This document shows positions 57,769-64,000 of a DNA stretch of 64,000 nt, one piece after another. The translations under genes were made by a program, and so were the position numbers. Under the pieces are notes generated by a model. That model searched no databases. It worked only from the letters and a program-made list of their open reading frames with translations, and was not told the origin of the DNA. The stretch's first letter is position 1; each line of letters begins with the position of its first letter. Source of the DNA: CAYFWF01 sp964346815 (GTDB lineage: Bacteria; Acidobacteriota; Aminicenantia; Aminicenantales; Aminicenantaceae); assembly GCA_964346815.1 (NCBI GenBank), contig CAYFWF010000035.1:45973-109972 (forward strand), given 5' to 3'.

Positions 57769-60261
57769 TTACATTTCATTTCGCTTGATGACGACCAGAG
57801 TGATGTCATCACCTTGAGGCGTATCTTTTGTATGGGCCGATACAGTCTTGAGGATAGCAGCTTGAATTTCCCGTGCAGAAAAAGATGCATTGGTCTTTAT
57901 GACCTCGATAAGCCGTTCCTCTCCGAAAAGTTTCTCCTCAATCGTTTCGTGTTCTGGAGCTCTCGCTTCTGTGATTCCGTCTGTATACAGGACAAGGACA
58001 TCGCCAACCTGAAGGGAGGTGGTGTTTTGGCTGTAGGTTTGGTCCGGCAGGAAGCCCAGCACCAGATCTCCTGTTTCCAACCGTTCGATCTCACCATTCG
58101 TTCGCATAAGGATAGGAGGATTATGACCTGCGTTCGTAGATGTAAATGTGGATGTATTTCTATCCAACAAACCGTAGAAAAAGGTGGCAAACATGTTGGA
58201 TTCAGTGGATCGAACAAGGAGGTTGTTGATGCGAGAGACAACCTCGTGGACTTTTCCTGTTTCTAAAGCTTGTGCGTGGAGACTGGCCTGAAGATTGGCC
58301 ATGAGAAGAGCTGCGGGAATTCCCTTTCCAGAGACATCCCCGATAGCAATTCCCAATTGACCTTTTCCCAAATCCAGAAAATCGAAGTAGTCCCCACCGA
58401 CCTGCATGCTCGGCAGGCTCGTTCCGGCGATCTCGAAGCCGGATAATTGGGGCATCTCGCGAGGCAGAAGCTTTTCCTGAATTTTGCGTGCAGTCTCCAG
58501 CTCGCTTTCCAAATGCGCCCTCATTATGGCTTCCTCCCTGCCTTTTTTCACCGCTAAGGTCATAGCGTTAAAGGAGGTAGCGAGATCGCCCAGTTCGTCC
58601 TCGTTGGGGATGTCGATTTTGAAATCTAAATCCCCTTTGATGATGCGCTGTGTGCCTCTATGAAGGGCTTTTACTGCAGAGGTGAATCCCGTGGCTATGC
58701 GAATTCCGAAGAAGAGCATAAAGGCCTCGAAGATGAGCATCACTATGGCCAGAGAGAGAAGAACGATCATCACTGCCAGGCTGAAGGGATTCTGTTGTGA
58801 GGTCAGTTCTTCCCAGATACTGGCTATGGTGATCTCGGACAAGAGAAGGGTCTTCCTTTTGTCAAACTTACCAGATACAATCGATACAACATCCACATCT
58901 GTCATGCCAAAGTACAAGGGTCGATGCCATATTGATCTCGAGGACTTCTGATCATTTTTAGGATTGGGCTCCTTGTTGATGTATTTTCCTTTCAGTTTTT
59001 CGAGAGGCTTGCCTTCTTCTTTTTCCACCAAACTCAACGGTTTTCCGGCCACAGTCATTTTTACTGCACTGGAGAAGATAAAGCTCACATCGCTCCGGAT
59101 GCTCCTGGCCAGACGGTTCATCATGGATTGGTTGATTCTCCCCCCTTGGATAGATGAAATTTCATCTTTTTTTTTGTTTAGCCGGATGAGCCATAATCCG
59201 GAGTCCATCCAAAAGTAATCCGCGGTAGTAAGTTCATTCGATCCAGCATAAGGAGATTCATTTTTGTCAAGGAAAGAGAGAAACTCCTGGAGCCAAGATG
59301 GTGTCTCATGTTGAGTGAGGATGCTGGAACCTGCCTTTTCATAGGAGAAGGATTCGAAGAATACGCTCGGGATGAAATTTTCATCGGTCACAGATAGACT
59401 TTTCCAATCACGGAGTATGGATCTTGCTTGTATAGCCCTGGTTGCGCCCAATGTGCCGTAAAGAATGAGCAATCCCATCAGAATAACAAGCATCAAAGGG
59501 ACCACTGCAATCAGAAAGGCACTGACGGCGAGCTTGGGCTTGAGTTTCATGAAATGCAGCCTTGCGCCAAAGAAGAGATGGAGGAGACTGAAAAACCAGA
59601 AGAGCTCGAGCGAGCTGATGGAATAGATGGCAATGCTGTTTCCTAGAGTTTTCAAATTTGTAGGAGTAGAATAAAGAAAAAGAATATTTTCGGACGATGG
59701 TTCGATGACTTCTGCTCGATAAGCTGCTGTCCCCCCGAATATTAATAAACAAAAGGCCAGAAATCCGAGGAGAAACAGGGCGGTCCTTCTTCGAGAGGTG
59801 AGGTGGCGGTAGGGCTTATACCTGCGGAAAAGTAAGAAGACAAAAGAAAAGACAGCGGTATTGATCCAGACACCTTCGGACTGATTGATGAAGAGAAGCG
59901 AAACAATGCTGAGTCCCAACCATCCTATCCAGAGTTTTTTCAGTTTGGAATCCAGGAGCAGCATCCAGACAGCCAATCCCCATGTGCCTAGTGCCACCAG
60001 AGCGACGAGCCAGATGGATAAGGGATGGGAAGTGCCCAGGAGTATGCCAAGGAGCCAAATGATGAAACTTCCTGCGACAATTCTAAGGCATGCTTTCCAG
60101 ACCGGATCATGGAGGGGAGATTTTTCTTTTTTTCCTAATTTTCCAAGGGTGAGCTCATCAGGGAGGCTTTTTTCCTCTTGCCTGGAGGGAGCGTTTATGT
60201 CTGAGGAGGTATTTTCCTCAGAGCGCAAGAATCTTAATTTCATTCTCCGTTTCCCTTCCAT
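57769..60261 (-). CDS. RsbU-type PP2C phosphatase with membrane sensor and HAMP
   Basis: 830 residues. Six or so membrane segments (about 58-265) are followed by a periplasmic or extracytoplasmic sensor (about 275-495), another helix (SLAVMIVLLSLAIVMLIFEAF), HAMP (about 525-580) and a C-terminal SpoIIE/PP2C domain (about 600-828). The metal-binding Asp residues are in VGGDYFDF, AIGDVSGKG, LYTDGITEA and GDDITLVV. Such enzymes dephosphorylate an anti-sigma antagonist in partner-switching stress or envelope control. No RsbV/RsbW-like genes are in this window. It diverges from the OYE gene. Confidence 0.9.
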   Translation of the reverse strand: MEGKRRMKLRFLRSEENTSSDINAPSRQEEKSLPDELTLGKLGKKEKSPLHDPVWKACLRIVAGSFIIWLLGILLGTSHPLSIWLVALVALGTWGLAVWMLLLDSKLKKLWIGWLGLSIVSLLFINQSEGVWINTAVFSFVFLLFRRYKPYRHLTSRRRTALFLLGFLAFCLLIFGGTAAYRAEVIEPSSENILFLYSTPTNLKTLGNSIAIYSISSLELFWFFSLLHLFFGARLHFMKLKPKLAVSAFLIAVVPLMLVILMGLLILYGTLGATRAIQARSILRDWKSLSVTDENFIPSVFFESFSYEKAGSSILTQHETPSWLQEFLSFLDKNESPYAGSNELTTADYFWMDSGLWLIRLNKKKDEISSIQGGRINQSMMNRLARSIRSDVSFIFSSAVKMTVAGKPLSLVEKEEGKPLEKLKGKYINKEPNPKNDQKSSRSIWHRPLYFGMTDVDVVSIVSGKFDKRKTLLLSEITIASIWEELTSQQNPFSLAVMIVLLSLAIVMLIFEAFMLFFGIRIATGFTSAVKALHRGTQRIIKGDLDFKIDIPNEDELGDLATSFNAMTLAVKKGREEAIMRAHLESELETARKIQEKLLPREMPQLSGFEIAGTSLPSMQVGGDYFDFLDLGKGQLGIAIGDVSGKGIPAALLMANLQASLHAQALETGKVHEVVSRINNLLVRSTESNMFATFFYGLLDRNTSTFTSTNAGHNPPILMRTNGEIERLETGDLVLGFLPDQTYSQNTTSLQVGDVLVLYTDGITEARAPEHETIEEKLFGEERLIEVIKTNASFSAREIQAAILKTVSAHTKDTPQGDDITLVVIKRNEM

Positions 60262-60408
60262 ATACTTTTTATTTTTTGTTCAACCCAATTGTCCGTGCTC
60301 ATTTTCCCTTTTTAGCTATTACCACAGGAGAGGATTACGGTCAAGTCAGCAGCTATTGCATAATTTCCATTCATATTGGAGGAAAATTTCGATAAACTAT
60401 AGAGGATT

Positions 60409-61791
60409 ATGTCTCAGCACGAACCATTCGTTTTCAAGGAAAGTGAAAAGCTCCTTGAGAAAGCCTCTGATTTGGGAGTTGACCTTCCTTTTCAGCAGGA
60501 TTTGGGTCCTTTGTTCGAAGATATCAGAATAGGATCAAAAAGAATTCCAAATCGTATTGCCGTACAGCCAATGGAAGGTTATGATGCAAATCCAGATGGA
60601 ACACCTGGAGAATTGACTTTCCGACGGTATTCCCGTTTTGCTCAAGGGGGAAGCGGGCTGATCTGGTTCGAGGCGACAGCCGTTGTCCCGAACGGACGCT
60701 CCAATCCACGGCAGTTGTGGCTTCATAAACAAAGCCAGGGTGGCTTCTTAAGACTGGTTGAAGAGACTCGCCGTGCTTCCCGTACTGCCTTCGGAGCCGG
60801 ACATGAGATCTATTGTGTGCTTCAATTGACTCACTCTGGACGCTACAGCAGGCCCCGAGGAAATCCTCTGCCTCAGGTTGTCCTGTCGAATCCCTATTTA
60901 GATAAAATAAGAAAGAATTTGCATATATTCAGCGACCAAGAATTGGATGACTTGCAAGAGAACTATATCGAGGCTGTTCGGTTAGCCTATCAAGCGGGCT
61001 TTGATGGAGTGGATCTCAAGGCCTGTCACGGGTATCTTCTCAACGAACTTTTGGCATCTTTTGAGCGGTCGGACAGCCGCTACGGTGGGAGCTTCGATAA
61101 CAGGAAACGATTCCTCTCAGAAGTCATCCTAAAAGTTCAACAAGAGGTTCCTGGGATCGACCTTGCTGTGCGTTTGAATGCTCATGATGGCCTTCCCTTT
61201 CCTTATGGTTTCGGGGTTTCTCGAGATGAATCGATGAGGATCGACCTTGAAGAGCCGATAAAGCTGATCCGTCGGCTCATCCAGGAAGGATGCTGTCTTT
61301 TCAACATAACATTGGGGATTCCCTCTTTGCATCCTCACCTGAGCCGGCCGTTTGACCGCCCGCTTTTTGGATCCTCTTTACCTCTTGAGCATCCCTTGGA
61401 AGGAGTCGCGCGTTTTCTCTCCGTAACTCGAGAACTACAGGGAGGATTCCTGGAAATTCCCCTCGTAGGAACAGGATATTCTTGGCTCCGTCAATTCCTC
61501 CCTAACGTGGGAGCTGCTGTGTTGAAAAGAAGAGAGGCGACATTCATCGGCCTTGGTCGAAGTTCATTAGCTTATCCTGATGCCCCTCGAAACTTGATGA
61601 ATGATGGCGCCATGAATCCTAAAAAGGTCTGCATAGCCTGTTCCAAATGCAGTGAGTTGATGCGGATGGGCGGGGTTTCAGGATGTGTGGTGCGCGATAA
61701 GGAAACATACGGAAAATTCTACAAGGAATTCAGGAAAAAATTGAGGAAGCAGTTGAGGAGAAAGACCCGGAGAAAAAGGAAAGAAAAATAA
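60409..61791 (+). CDS. Old Yellow Enzyme-type NADH:flavin oxidoreductase with 4Fe-4S cysteines
   Basis: 460 residues. The OYE barrel (about 30-400) has RIPNRIAVQPMEGYDANPDG (flavin contact), FDGVDLKACHGYLLNELLA (His207-type substrate pocket) and RYGGSFDNRKRFLSEVI. The C-terminus has Cys408, Cys411, Cys414 and Cys426 (CxxCxxC-x11-C), like the iron-sulphur ligands of 2,4-dienoyl-CoA reductases, but the FAD/NADH domain of those enzymes is missing. A very basic tail (RKQLRRKTRRKRKEK) follows. Next gene starts 14 bases later and encodes an FAD flavoprotein that might supply the missing electrons. Confidence 0.82.
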   Translation: MSQHEPFVFKESEKLLEKASDLGVDLPFQQDLGPLFEDIRIGSKRIPNRIAVQPMEGYDANPDGTPGELTFRRYSRFAQGGSGLIWFEATAVVPNGRSNPRQLWLHKQSQGGFLRLVEETRRASRTAFGAGHEIYCVLQLTHSGRYSRPRGNPLPQVVLSNPYLDKIRKNLHIFSDQELDDLQENYIEAVRLAYQAGFDGVDLKACHGYLLNELLASFERSDSRYGGSFDNRKRFLSEVILKVQQEVPGIDLAVRLNAHDGLPFPYGFGVSRDESMRIDLEEPIKLIRRLIQEGCCLFNITLGIPSLHPHLSRPFDRPLFGSSLPLEHPLEGVARFLSVTRELQGGFLEIPLVGTGYSWLRQFLPNVGAAVLKRREATFIGLGRSSLAYPDAPRNLMNDGAMNPKKVCIACSKCSELMRMGGVSGCVVRDKETYGKFYKEFRKKLRKQLRRKTRRKRKEK

Positions 61792-61805
61792 AATAGAGGA
61801 AAAAA

Positions 61806-63815
61806 ATGAAAAAAGGCACAACCATGATAGACGGAAGGACTCTCCCCCTTTACTCTCTCAATACGCTGATCATCGGGAGCGGGGCGGCGGCCCTGAATGC
61901 CGCTGTCAGCCTCCACAGATTCGGGCAAAAAAATATCGCCATCGCCACAGATCTCTGGGGAGGAGGCACTTCTAATAATGCAGGATCGGATAAGCAGACA
62001 TATTACAAGCTGTCTCTAGCTGGAGATACTGCAGATTCGCCTCAATTGATGGCTGAGGACTTGTTCAGGGGTGGATGTATGCATGGAGATATCGCACTTT
62101 GCGAAGCGCTGAATTCCCCTCAAGCTTTTTATCATCTCGTGAGTTTGGGGGTTCCTTTTCCTCATGACACGTTTGGATCATATGTTGGTTACAAAACGGA
62201 TCACGATCCCCGAGGGAGAGCCACCTCTGCAGGACCGCTCACCTCGAAACTGATGTTCGAGGCGCTGGCCAAAGATGTCAAAGAAAGAGGAGTCAAAATC
62301 TTCAACCGACATGAGGTAGTCGGATTGTTGACTGCCAGAAAAGGGGAACAGAAACATGTGATCGGAGCTCTGGCCATAGAGAAGAACGGTACCGAGTCTG
62401 AAAATTTTGGCTTTGTGGTGTTCAATGCGGTGAATGTGGTTCTGGCTACAGGAGGCCCGGCAGGGATCTACAAGACCTCTGTCTATCCGGAAAGCCAGAC
62501 CGGCTCCCATGGTCTGGGTTTCGAAATCGGAGCCATCGGCAATAATCTGACAGAATCCCAGTATGGACTGGCATCGATTCAATTCCGGTGGAATTTATCT
62601 GGCACATACCAGCAGGTGATACCACGATATGTATCTACAGATAAGGAAGGTCGTAAAGAAAGGGAATTCTTGAACGATTATTTTCCGGATATGGGAAGAT
62701 TGGCCACAGCTATCTTTCTCAAGGGTTACCAGTGGCCCTTTGATCCCCGAAAAGTGATGGGTTATGGCTCTTCTTTGATCGATATCTTGGTCTATCAGGA
62801 AAGCGTACTCAAGGGAAGAAGGGTCTTTCTGGATTTTGCGAGAAATCCGAACGGAGGAGAAGTCCTTGAGGATTTTTCCTTTGACCTTCTGGACAAGGAG
62901 GCTTACGAATACCTTAGGAAATCCGGTGCTTTGTTCGGCACGCCAATTCAGAGACTTGAAAAAATGAATCCTCCAGCCATCGATCTTTATAAGGCCCATG
63001 GGATCGATATAGCCAAGGAATATCTAGAAATCGCTGTCTGTGCCCAGCACAACAATGGAGGATTGAAGGGAAATATCTGGTGGGAGAGCAATATCAAGCA
63101 TTTGTTTCCGGTTGGAGAAGTCAACGGAACCCACGGCGTTTACAGGCCCGGTGGCTCTGCACTCAATTCTGGGCAGGTAGGAAGCCTGAGGGCAGCTTTG
63201 TATATATCTAAAAGGTATACGGATGAGCCCCCAGCTGATCAGGTGTTTTTAGATTGGTCCACAGAGCAGATAATGAGAAAATTGACCCTTGCCAGCACCC
63301 TTATTGACGCTCGCTCCGGAGATGTTGGTTTGCTCGGGGTTTCGAGGAGGGAAATCCAGGAGAGAATGACCTCCTGTGGTGCTCACATCAGAAAGCCCGA
63401 GAAAATAAGCGAAGCTATTGCTGAAGCTTGGAAACTTTATCACAGGATGAAAAACGAGATGCAGATTCCATCTGTCACAGAGCTCCCTGAAGCATTTAAG
63501 AACTTAGATCTCTGCTTGACCCATGCCCTTTATCTAGAGGCAATAGGGGAGTATCTGGAGAAGGGAGGCCAAAGCCGTGGTTCCTATCTCGTGCTGAATC
63601 AAGACGGGGAGAAATCCTGTGCAGAACTCGGAGAAGACTGGAAATTCCTCTTGTGTGAAGAAGATGACTTTGTGAGTAAAAAAATTCTGGAAGTCTCTCT
63701 GGATGAAGAGGGAAATGTTCGAAAAAAATGGGTGGATATCCAGCTCATCCCTCAGCAAGACAATTGGTTTGAAGCGATCTGGAATCGCTACTTGAACGAT
63801 GAGATTGTCATATAA
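61806..63815 (+). CDS. FAD-dependent fumarate-reductase-like flavoprotein
   Basis: 669 residues. FAD-binding GxGxxA: LIIGSGAAALNAAVSL near 19-34. The flavoprotein C-lobe has AQHNNGGLKGNIWWESNIKHLFPVGEVNGTHGVYRPGGSALNSGQVGS near 415-462, similar to the succinate dehydrogenase/aspartate oxidase family, but the usual active-site HxxxR signature of fumarate reductases is not obvious by eye. A further domain (about 500-669) is unlike SdhA. Probably in one operon with OYE (AGAGGA site before ATG). Substrate unknown; a reductase or dehydrogenase of an organic acid or enone is possible. Confidence 0.75.
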   Translation: MKKGTTMIDGRTLPLYSLNTLIIGSGAAALNAAVSLHRFGQKNIAIATDLWGGGTSNNAGSDKQTYYKLSLAGDTADSPQLMAEDLFRGGCMHGDIALCEALNSPQAFYHLVSLGVPFPHDTFGSYVGYKTDHDPRGRATSAGPLTSKLMFEALAKDVKERGVKIFNRHEVVGLLTARKGEQKHVIGALAIEKNGTESENFGFVVFNAVNVVLATGGPAGIYKTSVYPESQTGSHGLGFEIGAIGNNLTESQYGLASIQFRWNLSGTYQQVIPRYVSTDKEGRKEREFLNDYFPDMGRLATAIFLKGYQWPFDPRKVMGYGSSLIDILVYQESVLKGRRVFLDFARNPNGGEVLEDFSFDLLDKEAYEYLRKSGALFGTPIQRLEKMNPPAIDLYKAHGIDIAKEYLEIAVCAQHNNGGLKGNIWWESNIKHLFPVGEVNGTHGVYRPGGSALNSGQVGSLRAALYISKRYTDEPPADQVFLDWSTEQIMRKLTLASTLIDARSGDVGLLGVSRREIQERMTSCGAHIRKPEKISEAIAEAWKLYHRMKNEMQIPSVTELPEAFKNLDLCLTHALYLEAIGEYLEKGGQSRGSYLVLNQDGEKSCAELGEDWKFLLCEEDDFVSKKILEVSLDEEGNVRKKWVDIQLIPQQDNWFEAIWNRYLNDEIVI

Positions 63816-63820
63816 AAACA

Positions 63821-63855
63821 AGAGGTTGCCCCAAAGTCATGGGAATGAGGTACGG
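63821..63855 (+). repeat. Solitary end of the long-TIR element
   Basis: AGAGGTTGCCCCAAAGTCAT with GGGAATGAGGTACGG shares GAGGTTG with the right arm and GGGAATGAGGTA with the left arm of the 5951-6446 element. It sits just after the flavoprotein stop. The rest of a second copy, if any, does not continue: downstream sequence reads as a minus-strand gene end. Confidence 0.5.
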
Positions 63856-63901
63856 AAAGGAACGATGTCATCGGCTGGAGGCCTGTCAAGTCATTTAAAA
63901 T

Positions 63902-64000
63902 CTAACCATGGTTGATGGCCACAAGCTTTCCCTTTTTATGAGTTCTGACATAGACAGTGATCCCGAAAACACTGGCAATGTCCTCTAAGGTTTCTTTCTC
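63902..64000 (-). CDS. C-terminus of an unidentified gene (partial)
   Basis: On the minus strand an open frame from the right edge ends at TAG (complement of 63902-63904), giving 32 residues: EKETLEDIASVFGITVYVRT followed by HKKGKLVAINHG. There is no start codon in the window. The helical then strand pattern looks like the end of a soluble domain, but I recognise no family. It is convergent with the flavoprotein gene. Confidence 0.4.
   Translation of the reverse strand, partial: EKETLEDIASVFGITVYVRTHKKGKLVAINHG

Overview
The window looks like a chromosome segment of a Gram-negative, probably anaerobic, glycan-degrading bacterium. Outer-membrane features are a TonB-receptor-like barrel, LPS-type glycosyltransferases and lipoproteins. 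The gene mix (PadR-linked macrolide-type permease with a prefix domain, many Tat-exported Gfo/Idh/MocA proteins, GH109, GH127, GH38, TRAP and SSS transporters, ECF sigma factors) resembles Acidobacteriota-like lineages such as Candidatus Aminicenantes. That placement is an inference from content, not a measured phylogeny. I saw no rRNA, intact tRNA, CRISPR array, transposase, integrase or phage gene.

Layout. 1-6 kb: bactofilin end, small proteins, two glycosyltransferases and a TonB-receptor-like barrel. 5.95-6.45 kb: a non-coding element with long terminal inverted repeats and an interior run of hairpins. 6.5-16 kb: a GH109-like protein, a PadR/permease unit with a readable promoter-operator, a GT4 glycosyltransferase, an ECF sigma/anti-sigma pair, and a two-receiver diguanylate cyclase. 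17-20.4 kb: a gatE-gatD operon, the amidotransferase usually described from archaea. 20.6-28.4 kb: cyclic-nucleotide-binding protein, GH127, GNAT, a broken histidine kinase, a minimal UvrD-like ATPase, an inverted fragment of a Cache sensor domain, and an Rrf2/TauE pair. 28.6-41.8 kb: a carbohydrate region with exported Gfo/Idh proteins, DeoC, GH38 mannosidase, CocE-type hydrolase, a clan GH-A-like glycosidase, a DUF1080 protein and a sugar isomerase. 42-45.9 kb: a GHMP kinase resembling plant glucuronokinase, tightly joined to a complete TRAP transporter. 46-64 kb: decayed esterase and tRNA remnants, an SSS symporter, HpcH-type aldolase, six-hairpin glycosidase, ProX deacylase, 5-alpha-reductase-like protein, PrsW, parvulin lipoprotein, sugar isomerase, RsbU-type phosphatase, and an Old-Yellow-Enzyme/FAD-flavoprotein pair.

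How it fits together (inference): glycosidases release mannose, arabinofuranose, HexNAc and uronates; TRAP and SSS systems import acidic and neutral products; Gfo/Idh, DUF1080 and TIM-barrel isomerase proteins could process oxidised (3-keto) glycosides; the HpcH aldolase and DeoC feed small fragments to central metabolism. Between these genes lie at least two dispersed repeat families and several gene ruins, so parts of this segment have been rearranged or are decaying.
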